From Robinsoniella peoriensis (lineage in GTDB: Bacteria > Bacillota > Clostridia > Lachnospirales > Lachnospiraceae), in NCBI RefSeq assembly GCF_000797495.1, contig NZ_JTGN01000007.1, positions 97,485-161,484 on the forward strand: DNA of 64,000 nucleotides, written 5' to 3'. Below, one piece after another: positions 50,863 to 62,900 of the stretch. Below the pieces are notes generated by a model, which worked only from the letters and a program-made list of their open reading frames with translations, was not told the origin of the DNA and did not search any database. Numbering within the stretch: the first letter of the stretch is position 1; every line of letters starts with the position of its first letter. A program made the translations under genes and the position numbers.

Positions 50863-50886
50863 ATTACAAAAAAAGGAGTGGAATTA

Positions 50887-53800
50887 GTGGCAGATGAATT
50901 TTTAATAAAAGTTAAAGCCCAACTGGATACCGGAGAAGTAGAAGCAAAGTGGGCTGCAACAAAGGCTAAATTAGAACAACCAATAAAAATTAATGTAGAT
51001 GCATCCGAATTCCGAAAAGCGGTGGCTGATTCATCGTTTGGGAGTGCAGGAGCAAAAGCGGGAAAACAATATTCCCAGGCTTTTTCGCAAACAGTAGCAA
51101 ACAATGCCAAAGCGTCAAAAATATATTTTAATACCTTTTCAAGAGGATTAAATTCAAAATCGGGCGATGTTTCCGGGGATGTTTTACGTATTAACCAGTC
51201 GTTTGACAAAGCCATAAAATCAGGCATAGGAAAGGAACTGTCTTTCGCAAAAAGCCAGGCAAATGAATTCAAAGCATCCATGAAAAGTCTGGGAGCTACA
51301 ATTGATACATCCATAAGCCCAAACCGGGTTGCTACTGGCTTAAAATCGCTGGATGAATGGATGGCGAAAAATACTAAATCAACAAAGCAATATGGGGATA
51401 CACTGAAAGCCTTACGCAGTCAGTTGGCTTCCGTTAATAATGTTGCAGATTTTGACAAGATACAAGGTCAGATTAAGCTGGTTCAGGGACAGGCAGCTAC
51501 CAAGGGATTGCTCGGTAAAGACTGGCTTGGAGATATGAAAGGCAGTTTAGAAAAATACGGGGTGTTTTTAAGTTCATTTGCTGTAATTAATGGAGCAGTA
51601 AGGGGCATAAAACAGACGTTTCAGGACGTATACGATATTGATACTGCAATGACCAGTTTATACAAGGTTACAAACGAGACATCCGATACCTATGATAAAT
51701 TTTTGGACAGTGCCACACAAAAGGCAACGAAACTCGGACGCAGTATGACAAGCGTAATAGAACAAACTTCGAAATGGGCGAAGCTCGGGTATAATCTGGA
51801 CGAGTCATCTAAATTAGCGGAGACTAGTTCCATTTATGCGAACGTTGGAGAAGTAGATGATAATACAGCGGTTGCCGATCTTGTCACCACTATGAAGTCT
51901 TTTGGAATTGCTTCTAATGAAAGTATGCAGATTGCGGATAAGCTCAATAAACTCGGGAATGAATTTGCTACTGACAGTGCAGCGCTTGGAACGGGTATCA
52001 AGAACTCAGCATCAGCCTTGTCATTAGCAGGAAATGACCTCAACGAATCCCTCGCGATGATAACAGGAATGACTGAAATAAACCAGAATGCCAGTGAATC
52101 TGGTAATGCATTGAAGGTATTAAGTATGCGTCTTCGTGGTATGAAAGGCAAACTGGAGGAAATGGAAGAGGACGCCTCGGATGTTTTGCCCGTAAGCAAA
52201 ATACAAACACAGATTTTGAATAGAACCCAAGGTGCTGTTGACATTATGGATGATTTAGATCCTACAAAGTTCAAATCAACCTATGAGATCATGCAGGGTA
52301 TAGCAGATGTCTGGGACAGGATTTCAGAAACGGATCAGGCAGACTTACTCGAGATTGTAGCCGGGAAACAGAGAGGAAACTCTATAGCAGCACTCATTAA
52401 GTCTTTCCAGAGCGGTCAGACGCAAAAAGCATTGAATGCATCCATCAATTCTGAAGGTTCTGCACAGGCAGAGCAAGACAGGTGGATGACATCTCTTCAG
52501 GCGAAAATCAGCCAGTTTACTGCCGCAAAAGAGTCTTTGTCCAGTACATTGGTCGATTCCGATTTCTTAAAAGGTATTGTTGAGTTTGGCACCACAGGAG
52601 TTACCTCTTTGGATCACATGATCGATAAGTTCGGAACCTTAAAGACAATGATCGCAGGTATTGCCACTTTTTCCGCATTTAGAGGAAAAGGGGTATCAAA
52701 ATATAACAAAGAGAGCGATAGAATAGAAGCAGGGGGTTTTTTAGGGAACCTGCTTCATAATGTAAATAAACAGAGTAAAACCCCGGATGATATCCTGGAT
52801 ATGAATATGTCTTCCGGTATTATTAAGTCATATAAGGAATCAAATCTGAGTGCATCTGATTTCTTAAAAACTCAGAATCAGGTAGGCGCTTCACTTGCTC
52901 AATATATTGCAACAACGGATAAAGCAGAATTGTCAAGCAGCGGGTTTACACAAACTCTTAATCGTACAACAAAAGTTGCAACAGGGCTTGGTGCCGGGTT
53001 GAAAAAGCTGGGCGCATTCTCACTAAACTTAGGAACCAATATGCTGATTGGTGCCGGGATAGAATTAGCCATTAGAAAGATCCAGGATTATGCCCAGGAA
53101 CAGGAAAGGGCTATTCAAAAAGGACAGGATACGCTTAATGAATTTCAACAGCAGCAGTCTTCCCTTGCATCAGCAGGACAATTAATTGAGGCTTCCGGTG
53201 ATCGTTTTATCGAATTAGGAAAAGGGGTCAATGCCTTTGGCGAAAATATTTCTTTATCTTCGGAGGAATTTGCTGAGTATAATCAGATTGCCAGTGCGCT
53301 GGGAGATACACTCCCTAATCTGGCAAATGGATTTACGGATTTAGGAACCCCCATTATTACGGCGAAAGAAAATGTAAAACAGCTTACAGAGGCATTGAAA
53401 GAACAACAAAGCGTACTCAACAAAGAAAATATTAGCAACGCTTCTGATTATATGAAAGCATTTAACGCAAAAAATGATAAGGAGCCATTAATAAAATTTG
53501 CGGATGAAGCAGGTCTAAAACAAAAAATTGAAATGATAGAGCATATCGATGACTATCTGGCGGGAAATTTTGTATCAGCGAATCGTGATGGCGTGTCGAT
53601 GACGGAATCTATTGGAATTGATAACAATACCATAAAACAGATTGGTAAAGATCTCGGTTACGATTTTTCAAGTGTTTGGTTAGGCGTTGATAAAGATGCG
53701 ATCAAAGAAAATCTGGATGCCGTAAAAGAATATGGAAACCAGCTGAAATTACAGCAGGAAAGTGCGGTTCAGGAAGCACATCCGATCATAGAATCTTATC

Positions 53801-56800
53801 TTGGAGAAACGTCAAACTTTAAAAATTTGACGGAGGATGCCAAAACAACGATTAGTGCATTGGTAAATTCCATTGATTATGAGTTTGCCAGCAGCCATTT
53901 CTTTAATAAAGATAATAATCTGGATAGTTCTATGATTAATGCCTGGGCTGACCAAGTGACAACAGACCTGCAAAAAGAAGGTATTCAGGATAAAATATCG
54001 GAACTGTTTTTATTAAATGATGATAAATCAGATATGACTTTTAAGGAATACTCACAGAAAGCAAATTCCTTAATGAATGATATCACCAAAGATGTTACCG
54101 GGTTATCAAAAAGCCAGTTATCCAGTGCCAGCGGGTTCACGGATGCGATGCAGAATTTTGAGACGCATTATAACCGGGTTAAGGACTCAATAGGGAATGA
54201 TGTTGACAAATTATCGTTAGATAAATTAGAACGGGCATTTACCATTATCTCTAATACGGATTATGACCTTAATTATGGGCAATTATTAAAGCGCATGGAA
54301 GCTGCTGAGAAGGTTCCTCTGGATGTCAACGCTACTCCTAAATTTGACGAATGGGAGGAAGCCTCAGGATCAGAAAATGATGGCGATAAATACGTCAAAA
54401 TGGCAGAAGGACTCAAGAAAGCCAAGGAGCTATATGATAAGGGGCTTGTCGGAACCGATGACTTCAAAAAGTATGCTGCGTTAATCTCTCCAACAGGCAT
54501 GGATGATCCGACTAACTTCATGGAGAACTACGGTAAATTTGAGCGATATTTTAATACTGAGGAATCGTCTGGTGTGCAAAATTTTCTGGAAGATCTTAAA
54601 TCAAAAGGATTCGCAGACTTAACCACCGAAGTAGATGAAAGTGGAAAATCCATTGAGAAGTGGAAATATAATATTGATGATCTCCAAAAAGCCGCCCAGG
54701 AAACGGGTATGGGATTTGAGCCATTTATGGCTATGTTCGGCAGACTTCAAGCTTATGGTTTCTCTAATAATATGGTTGCCTCTGTTGAAGATGGAACAAG
54801 ACATGTTGCTTCCTTATATGGAGAATTAGCGAAAGAAGAAGCAAAGTTAAAAGAGTTGCAAAAGCCTGGTGATTATGAAACAACAGATGAGAACGGCAAC
54901 GTAACTAAATCACTTGGTAATCAAACAGCTATTGACCAAACAAAATCAAAAATAGATGAACTAAAAGGTAGCATTCAAGAAACGCTTGGATTTATGGATC
55001 AGCTGGTTAAACAGTCAAGTGAAGAGCGGGATCAACAGGTATCGGCTGCTAAGAATACAATTGAACAGTTGCAAGCTCAAAAGAAACAGGTTTTAGAATC
55101 AGATAATGAAAATAAAGACAGCGTTGCCGCAATGATTCAGGATCAAATCGATGCTTTAGCGCAAGAATATCATATATCAATTCAATTTGAAACAGAGCTT
55201 AATACCTCCAATAATACTTTAGATAACTCTATAGAAGCTGTTAAATCAGAAATTGAGCATGTCAATGACAGTTTAGTTTTAACACCAGAAGTAAAGGCAG
55301 AAAAATTACAAGCCCTTCAGAGTGAATTAGCACAACTTGTTTTTCAAAAAGATCAGCTTAATTCAGCTGTAGTTATGCAGGTGGACACTAGCCAGGTAGA
55401 TAGCTCAGTAGGGAGTATTATTACGAAACTGCAGGAGTTTGAAACTGCTAAAGTTCAACTTGATTCGTTAAATGGGATGCAAGAAGCAGGATTAACCGTT
55501 GACGCTTCGCAGTTACAAGAAGCCCAGGGACAGGTAGACAATCTTGTATCCGAAATACAAACGCTATCAGATCAAAATCCAGAAATATCTGCTTCTCTTA
55601 ATTTAAAAACAGATTCGGTAGCTACCATCCAAGCATCCATACAAAACATGACGAAAGAGGTATTAATTGATGCTAAGGTTAACCCGGCTGCCATAAATGC
55701 TTATAAACCGGAAGAAAAAGATTCAAAGGTGAAATTCAATCCTGATTTTTCACAAGTCGTTTCAGCTTCAGCACCGCTAAAAGATGGGACAGTTAATTAC
55801 ACTGCTTCATGGGATATTGGAGATCCACCAGTAAAAAACCAAATCGTAAACATTATTAAGAGAGAAGCCAGCGCACAGGGTGGTGCATACGCACAGGGAA
55901 ATGCATACGCAAATGGCACACCTATGATAAAGTCTGCTCGTTTTAATGCCGGGGTATTAGGTACCGCTTATGCCAATGGCAATGCAAACCCAGTTGGACA
56001 AGTACTTATAGGGGAACTGGGAAGAGAAATTGTTGTTGATCCTAATGCCGGGGAATGGGAAACATACGGAGATAACGGAGCCGAATTTGCCCGTTTACCT
56101 AAAAATGCTATCGTATTTAATCACCTACAATCCGAAAAATTATTAAGACGAGGCTTTGTTGCTGGTCGTGGAACCTTAAAAGGCGGGGCTTTAGCGAATG
56201 GAAATGCCCGGGCTGGAATTGGCGGTGGAGGAGGTTTCTTCCAAGGTGGTGCTGCAACAGGTTCAAATAAGAATAATCAGTCTGCCACAAATCAAAACAC
56301 AGCCGCAGTAAACTCAAATACTCAGGCGCAAGAAGATAACACCAAGAAAACCAAAGAGTCGAAAGCGGAAATAGATAACTTTGCTACCCGTTTAAGTTGG
56401 TTGGAACGTCAAGCAAAAAACATTACAGATTCAATAACAGAATATGTTTCTTTTGCTTTCAAATCTGCAAAAATAAAAGCACAGTCAAAACTAAATGATA
56501 CACGCATCTCTGCAAATCAGCGGAGTTATGAAGGTTATTTAAATAAAGCTAACAGTATTGAACTTTCTGAGGACTGGAAACAAAAGGTGCGCGATGGGGA
56601 CTTCTCCATAGATACAATCGATACCTCCACAGATGACGGCAAAAAACTGAAAGAAAATATCGATAATTATCAGAAATGGTATGACAAAGCTCTGGACTGC
56701 AAAGATGCTGTTGCTGAACTCCGGAGGGAGCAGACAAAGCTATTCGATGAATTAATGAACATTCCAACCGAAAAAGCAGAAAAGAAAATTGAAAAGCTTA

Positions 56801-59784
56801 ATGATAAGTTAGATCTCCTGGAAGCAAATTATGATGCAGCGAGTTCTGGAAGCTCTGCAACTATCCAGAAAAGGATTCAGTTAAAAGAAAAACTGGAACC
56901 ACAGAAGAAAACTGCAAAGTCTAAGAACAAAATCACACGGAAGGCAAAGAAAGAATTTAATGCTGCTGATGAAAGAATGGAGGACAGCGCTGATGCTGCA
57001 ATCAAAGCTGTTAATAAGAGCGGACTCTCTCGGACTAAGAAGAACCGGCTCAAAAAGCAGATCAATGCAGGTAAGAAAATCAGCACAAAAGGATTTTCAG
57101 GCAAGAAGCTAAAAGCGGTTGAAGCATATGACCAATCTGTTTCTAAGAGATCATCTGCCAAAAAGTCATATAAATCAGCTAAGAAGGTTTCGGATAAAGC
57201 CAATAATAAAGTAGCCCGCACAGAAAAAGAACTTCGAAACCTCAATAGAAATGATGCTCAGGAAACTTATAAAGAACAAAATGCGATATTGGATGAAGAA
57301 GTTACCAATCAAAAAAGTCAGTATAACACCTATAAGAAAGCAGACAAAGAAGCAGACAAGAATGTTAAATCAACAAAAAAGACCGTAAAAAGTAAAGGTA
57401 ATAGTCTACTTAAGTCTAAAAACAAAAATATACAAAAGCAAGAAGCTGCTATTAAAGCGGGTAAAACCATAAGCACAAAAGGCTTGAAAGGTGACGATTT
57501 AAAGAAAGCGAAAGCTTATAATGAAGCTGTCAAGAAAAATAACCTGGCTTTAAATGCGCAAACAAAAGCTGCTAATAATGCTGCCAAGGCTCAGGCAGAA
57601 CTGGCTTCTAAAATGGCGGAAGTTGCCAATCAGCAGATGGAAAATATAAAAGCATTTTATGAAGCTAAAGGAACATATCTCTCATCTAATAGTAATAAGG
57701 CTTCTAAAAACAGAGAATTAAAAGTCGCTCAGGGAAAAGCTGTAACCGAAAATGATTTTGAAGCTGAAATTGTTGGAAAGAGAAATGAGAAAACAAATCT
57801 AGTATCCCAGCAAAAAGCAATGCAGGATCAATTTAATTCACTGGTGAAGTCAGGGAAAATCAAAGCAGGATCTGAGGATTGGTATAAGTGGCAAGCTGAT
57901 ATTGATGGTATTGGAAACGCTGCATCTGACGCTGAAATAGAAATTCAAAATCTATTAGACAGTCAGAAAAATATCAAAGTAACAAACATGGGTTATTCTT
58001 TAGACAGACTGAAAGCCCAAGCAGACAGTAAACAAGATGATATTTCTTTAAATGAAAAGAAGGGAATTCTCGCTACTGCTGGTGACTACAATACTTTAAA
58101 AACAAACAGCGAAGCCCAGGTAACAAACCTTGCCGCTCAGAATAAGGAATATGAGGCACAGCAAAAAGGGTTAGATATTAACTCTGAGAAATATCAAGAA
58201 ATACAGTCCAAGATGGAAGCAAATAAATCTGCAATAAGAGCTGCACAGCAAAATCAAGAAGAATGGAATCACACAATAGAAAACCTTCCTATCGAAAAAC
58301 TCAAGAAGGAACTGGAATTACTGGATGCTCAAAAGTCAAATCTGGAAAGCATCATTAATCTGAAGAAAGCTCAAAGTGCTGACTTAAGCAAAGATGATTA
58401 TGATAAACAGCTTAATAAAAATAAGGAAGAAATTGAAAAACAAAAAGCCATAAAAAGTGCAGCCGAAGAAAATGCTAAAAAGTATGCAGGTGATCCTGAC
58501 AATGAGTACTTCAAACAGTATACACAGGAGGCACTTGATGCTGACACTGCTATAAATAATCTGGAAGCTGATAACGAAGAATTAAAGGACTCCATGCGGA
58601 ATGACATTTACTTCCGTGATCTTGAACGAATGCTTGAAGTTACAGAGCATTTAAGAAATTCTCTTAGTACAATAGCTTCGCTTATTACTGATGAGATGAT
58701 GTTTGACGATGATGGCAAAATGACTGATTTTGGGATTACCAAGCTTGCCACAAGTATTAAAGAATACGAATCATACATGGATGATATCCAAACTATTCAG
58801 AAAAAAATTGCTACGATTGAGGGACTAAAGGGACAGGAAGGTTATTCTGAAAAAGAGTACCTGGAAGACCTGAAGAATGCACAAGAAGAACTCAATGAAG
58901 CAATCAAAAACGGTGGCTCTGCAAGAGAAGCGATCTTAAGTATCATGAAAAGTCAGTCCAAAGCTGAATTAGATGCTATCTTTAAAGTAATCGATGCCCG
59001 GAACAAATTACTGCAAAAAACTGAGGATTATTATAATTACGACAAGAACATGAAGAAAAGCAGTAAGGAGCTACAGCAATTAAAAGCTCAAGCAGCTGCT
59101 CTGGATGGCGTAACGGATGCAGAAAGCCGGGCACAAAAAGCAAGACTGGATGCACAGATCAAAGAGAAAGAAGAAGAAATTGAAGATACCGTTCACGAGC
59201 AGACAATCAAGATTCAGATGGATGGTTTAGACGAGTTAAAGGCTGAATTGCAAGAGGACTACGATAAATACATCAAAGACCTTGCACAAAATCTGGACAA
59301 AATTACTGATTTGATTAATGGCGCTACCGACATCGTAACTTCCTCTTTTGGAAAAGTCGGTGAAACCATACAGAAAATGCTTGAAAGTTTTGGAGTTGAT
59401 CCTGGAAACTTTGACTGGTCTGGTCTTGGTGGTGCTGCTAAAGGCGGAATAATCGAAAAGAAAATTCGCTCAAACGGTGACTCATTGCTTGCTTCTGTAA
59501 ATCCTGGTGAAACCATCTTGACTCAGGATTTCACGAAAATACTGCCAGAAGCTTTATTTACGATGAAAGCTTTTCATGCTCAGTTTGCGGATTCGTTTAC
59601 TCCTAAAACACCAAAAATAGTGCCACGAGTAGCATCCATTAACCAGCAGATTGAATGTAGCCTTAATGTTCAGGGAGGAAATACAACTGAAGAGATGATT
59701 AAAGTTATTAATCAGCAAACTCCCAAGATTGCCAAGTATACATTGACTGCAATGGCAAAAGACCTGCGCAAGGCGGGGTGGTAA
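50887..59784 (+). CDS. Giant phage tail tape measure protein
   Basis: I use GTG 50887, 9 nt after AAAGGAG, giving 2965 residues. The N-terminal quarter has the phage minor tail (TP901-type) domain (about 238-520: YDIDTAMTSLYKVTNETSDT, GYNLDESSKLAETSSIYANV). One hydrophobic segment lies at ~705-735. A Gly-rich region includes VLIGELGREIVVDPNAGEWE, typical of Clostridia tape measure proteins. The C-terminal third is coiled coil with a ~60-residue internal repeat (ISTKGFSGKKLKAV near 2063; ISTKGLKGDDLKKA near 2193). It sets tail length in siphoviruses. No head or terminase gene is upstream. Confidence 0.85.
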   Translation: MADEFLIKVKAQLDTGEVEAKWAATKAKLEQPIKINVDASEFRKAVADSSFGSAGAKAGKQYSQAFSQTVANNAKASKIYFNTFSRGLNSKSGDVSGDVLRINQSFDKAIKSGIGKELSFAKSQANEFKASMKSLGATIDTSISPNRVATGLKSLDEWMAKNTKSTKQYGDTLKALRSQLASVNNVADFDKIQGQIKLVQGQAATKGLLGKDWLGDMKGSLEKYGVFLSSFAVINGAVRGIKQTFQDVYDIDTAMTSLYKVTNETSDTYDKFLDSATQKATKLGRSMTSVIEQTSKWAKLGYNLDESSKLAETSSIYANVGEVDDNTAVADLVTTMKSFGIASNESMQIADKLNKLGNEFATDSAALGTGIKNSASALSLAGNDLNESLAMITGMTEINQNASESGNALKVLSMRLRGMKGKLEEMEEDASDVLPVSKIQTQILNRTQGAVDIMDDLDPTKFKSTYEIMQGIADVWDRISETDQADLLEIVAGKQRGNSIAALIKSFQSGQTQKALNASINSEGSAQAEQDRWMTSLQAKISQFTAAKESLSSTLVDSDFLKGIVEFGTTGVTSLDHMIDKFGTLKTMIAGIATFSAFRGKGVSKYNKESDRIEAGGFLGNLLHNVNKQSKTPDDILDMNMSSGIIKSYKESNLSASDFLKTQNQVGASLAQYIATTDKAELSSSGFTQTLNRTTKVATGLGAGLKKLGAFSLNLGTNMLIGAGIELAIRKIQDYAQEQERAIQKGQDTLNEFQQQQSSLASAGQLIEASGDRFIELGKGVNAFGENISLSSEEFAEYNQIASALGDTLPNLANGFTDLGTPIITAKENVKQLTEALKEQQSVLNKENISNASDYMKAFNAKNDKEPLIKFADEAGLKQKIEMIEHIDDYLAGNFVSANRDGVSMTESIGIDNNTIKQIGKDLGYDFSSVWLGVDKDAIKENLDAVKEYGNQLKLQQESAVQEAHPIIESYLGETSNFKNLTEDAKTTISALVNSIDYEFASSHFFNKDNNLDSSMINAWADQVTTDLQKEGIQDKISELFLLNDDKSDMTFKEYSQKANSLMNDITKDVTGLSKSQLSSASGFTDAMQNFETHYNRVKDSIGNDVDKLSLDKLERAFTIISNTDYDLNYGQLLKRMEAAEKVPLDVNATPKFDEWEEASGSENDGDKYVKMAEGLKKAKELYDKGLVGTDDFKKYAALISPTGMDDPTNFMENYGKFERYFNTEESSGVQNFLEDLKSKGFADLTTEVDESGKSIEKWKYNIDDLQKAAQETGMGFEPFMAMFGRLQAYGFSNNMVASVEDGTRHVASLYGELAKEEAKLKELQKPGDYETTDENGNVTKSLGNQTAIDQTKSKIDELKGSIQETLGFMDQLVKQSSEERDQQVSAAKNTIEQLQAQKKQVLESDNENKDSVAAMIQDQIDALAQEYHISIQFETELNTSNNTLDNSIEAVKSEIEHVNDSLVLTPEVKAEKLQALQSELAQLVFQKDQLNSAVVMQVDTSQVDSSVGSIITKLQEFETAKVQLDSLNGMQEAGLTVDASQLQEAQGQVDNLVSEIQTLSDQNPEISASLNLKTDSVATIQASIQNMTKEVLIDAKVNPAAINAYKPEEKDSKVKFNPDFSQVVSASAPLKDGTVNYTASWDIGDPPVKNQIVNIIKREASAQGGAYAQGNAYANGTPMIKSARFNAGVLGTAYANGNANPVGQVLIGELGREIVVDPNAGEWETYGDNGAEFARLPKNAIVFNHLQSEKLLRRGFVAGRGTLKGGALANGNARAGIGGGGGFFQGGAATGSNKNNQSATNQNTAAVNSNTQAQEDNTKKTKESKAEIDNFATRLSWLERQAKNITDSITEYVSFAFKSAKIKAQSKLNDTRISANQRSYEGYLNKANSIELSEDWKQKVRDGDFSIDTIDTSTDDGKKLKENIDNYQKWYDKALDCKDAVAELRREQTKLFDELMNIPTEKAEKKIEKLNDKLDLLEANYDAASSGSSATIQKRIQLKEKLEPQKKTAKSKNKITRKAKKEFNAADERMEDSADAAIKAVNKSGLSRTKKNRLKKQINAGKKISTKGFSGKKLKAVEAYDQSVSKRSSAKKSYKSAKKVSDKANNKVARTEKELRNLNRNDAQETYKEQNAILDEEVTNQKSQYNTYKKADKEADKNVKSTKKTVKSKGNSLLKSKNKNIQKQEAAIKAGKTISTKGLKGDDLKKAKAYNEAVKKNNLALNAQTKAANNAAKAQAELASKMAEVANQQMENIKAFYEAKGTYLSSNSNKASKNRELKVAQGKAVTENDFEAEIVGKRNEKTNLVSQQKAMQDQFNSLVKSGKIKAGSEDWYKWQADIDGIGNAASDAEIEIQNLLDSQKNIKVTNMGYSLDRLKAQADSKQDDISLNEKKGILATAGDYNTLKTNSEAQVTNLAAQNKEYEAQQKGLDINSEKYQEIQSKMEANKSAIRAAQQNQEEWNHTIENLPIEKLKKELELLDAQKSNLESIINLKKAQSADLSKDDYDKQLNKNKEEIEKQKAIKSAAEENAKKYAGDPDNEYFKQYTQEALDADTAINNLEADNEELKDSMRNDIYFRDLERMLEVTEHLRNSLSTIASLITDEMMFDDDGKMTDFGITKLATSIKEYESYMDDIQTIQKKIATIEGLKGQEGYSEKEYLEDLKNAQEELNEAIKNGGSAREAILSIMKSQSKAELDAIFKVIDARNKLLQKTEDYYNYDKNMKKSSKELQQLKAQAAALDGVTDAESRAQKARLDAQIKEKEEEIEDTVHEQTIKIQMDGLDELKAELQEDYDKYIKDLAQNLDKITDLINGATDIVTSSFGKVGETIQKMLESFGVDPGNFDWSGLGGAAKGGIIEKKIRSNGDSLLASVNPGETILTQDFTKILPEALFTMKAFHAQFADSFTPKTPKIVPRVASINQQIECSLNVQGGNTTEEMIKVINQQTPKIAKYTLTAMAKDLRKAGW

Positions 59785-59903
59785 CATATTCAGGGGCTTC
59801 TCATTGAGGAGTCCCTATTGTAATATAAGACTAGTAATAAATCTTTGTCTTAAATATTGTACATAAAAGATAAATTATAAAATAAAAGAAAGGAATCATA
59901 AAA

Positions 59904-62900
59904 ATGTCAATTAAAGCAAGTAATCAATTTACTATTGTAGACATAGAAGAACAAACCTACGAAGACATCTGTACCCACGACACCACAACCGGACTCATCG
60001 AATGTACTCACGCACAGGATCAGGGATGTGTAAGGGTTACAGAATTACAGGGGAAATCGGAGCAGGTGCAGAGTACGCTGGGGAAGAATTTATTTAATGG
60101 GGTATTCCATGATGGATTTATAAATATAAATACCGGAGCAATCATTCCGCCTCAGTCAGATAATCCAAGTTCAGTTTACTCTGATTTAATTCGCTTATAT
60201 TCTGGTAAAACCTATATAGTATCTGGTCACAATGGACAAGACATGAGATACCGCCTATTTAATTTAGATGGTTCTTATGCTAAAAGTATTAGTTCCTATG
60301 ATCGATATACTTCTGACGGGGACTATTATGTACGGTTACTTTGGTATCAAGGCTTAACCAATGAGCAAAAATCTAAAATTCAATTAGAGGAAGGTTCCAC
60401 AGCCACAGCCTACGAACCATTCATCCCCAACAGCCCCAGCCCAGATTATCCAAGTGTTATTAACAGTGTTGGGGATAGCGGGAAATTGAATGTGGTGAGT
60501 TCTGTTGGGCGGAGGAATTTATTTGAAAATTCAGAAAAATTCATGCTAAACCCAACTTGGCTTGGTACTGCAAAAGGTACTGCAGCTGAAGTAGATGAAC
60601 CCATGTCTCCATACGGTAAGGCTGTAAAGATAACAGTAACGGGAGCGGGTACGGGATTTTATCATATGGGCGGATTGATGCCAATAGATAAAATGACAGT
60701 TGGTAAAATATATACTTGGAGCTTATTTCTAAAATCTGATAGCATTACTAGTATAAACACAATTGGACACGAATCTGGAGGTATGACTACATTATCAATA
60801 TCTTCTGTTTGGAAGAAATATTCTTTCACGTATAAAATGACTGCCTCAAGTCTAAATGCCTTTGTAATATATCCTAATTTTGCAATAGGTGATACATTGT
60901 ATATTCATAGCTTTAAATTAGAAGAAGGTGAAGAATATAGCGACTGGTCACCTGCCCCAGAAGACATCACCCCCAATAACTTCAAACAATACGAAGACAA
61001 GCTATCTCTCGCATCGGTAAACCTTACATCTCCACTTCGTTCTCTTCCAAATGGAATACACGATGTGCTGGAATGTAAAGATGGGATTTGGGGAGTTACG
61101 AGGAATATTTCAACTAATCCTATAACATTTCCGCCAACAGGTGGTCATAGTGAATTTACAAAAGTTGGAAATGGAAGTGTTCGGAGAGGTTGGGTTAATA
61201 ATAGTTTTATTTGTGGAGATCCCAACGAGATTTGTGTCCTATCTGAGAAATATACTGCTGATACATGGAATAACATACACCTTTCGAGCGGTGGTCTTTT
61301 TATAGAAAAACCATTTGCTATCTGCGGTTGGGATTATAGTGGAAACTCACGATTCGATATTATGGTACCTGAATCAGTTCTTACAACTAAAGATGCTGCC
61401 GGATTGACTGCGTATCTAACGGTGAATTCTCCCGTTTTCTATGCTCAATTGAAGGCTCCAACCTGGGAACCCCTAGACGATCCGTCACAAAAAGCCCTGA
61501 ACAATCTTTTGTCTTACTCAGACAAAGATTACATATATACAACAGATCCTTTAGCTACAAACTTTTCGATGGCAGTAAAATCACGGGCATTCTATGAAAA
61601 CTTCAAGCTTCAGGAAGAGATCAAAAATACCAATTCTTCATTAGGCGACTTAGATGACGAAATCAAAGGCGGATTCTACGATGGAATTATCAACGTAAAT
61701 GAAGCGGAAGCCATCCGTAAAGCTGCCGAAACAATGCATACTCAGGTCACGAACCAATTTAATAAGGTAGATTCTAATCCTTCGCTGACTGGCACACCAA
61801 AGTCAACACACCAGGCTAAGTATACTGAGTGTAATAATGCATATAATACGCTTATTTCTAAGATCAATACTGCCATCGATTACTGCTCAGTTAACAGCAC
61901 GAAAACAGATTCTCAAAAGAAAACGGCTGTTACAGATATGAATACAGCTTTCGGGACGTATAAAACGAAGTTGGCAGATTACCAGAAAGCTTATCAGGAT
62001 GCTATTGATGCTATCGCGAAGAAGAAGGCGGATGATGCGGTTGATGGTGTTGTAATTGGTGGAAGGAATCTTCTATTAGATAGTGGACGCGTTATAACGT
62101 CAGCAGAGTACAACGTGGTAAACTATAGAACCTCTTCGCTTAAACCTAATACGAAATATACCGTTGTCTTGAACGGATATAGCAATGCACCAAATAAATT
62201 GGGTGTGTGGTTTAATAGCGGATATGATGGAGGTGGAACATTCCCAGCAACTACAGTGGCAAAGACGCAGTATATAGTGGTAACTACCCCCGGTACACTA
62301 AATTCTACAACGGTGTTTATGTTTAATTATCCATCATCCACAGCCACAAACGCAACGATAAATTGGGTGTGTATGTACGAAGGAGAAATTAAGCCGCCAT
62401 TGGACTGGACACCTGCCCCTGAAGATACAGACGAGAAAATAACCCAAGTTTCTGCTACCCTAACCAGTACAATTAATGATGTCAAACATACCGTTGATAA
62501 AAACACCAAGAGTATTACGGATAAGGTTTGGAAAACAGACATCCTCACTGGCATTAAAGATTTAAATGTTGGTGGAATTAATCTCTGGGATTTGTCTGCT
62601 ATTAAACGGTATGCTTCAGGCAGTTTAAATACAATTGTTGCAGGAACTACAGTTGATGCTAAGACGGGTAAAATAACTGTTACATCAGATCCACAGGCTG
62701 TACCTGGTTGTAAGATCGATGTCTCTACACTTACTCGCAATTCAAGCAATATTGGGGAATTAGTTATCACAGGATATTTTGATCGTCCAGATTTAGACGA
62801 AAATAAGCTTAAAAATGTCTATCTTTACTACCGTTGTTTTAATGATGCAAATGCAGAAATCCAAGCACATACTAATAAATTAGTACCGGTTGAAGCAAGC

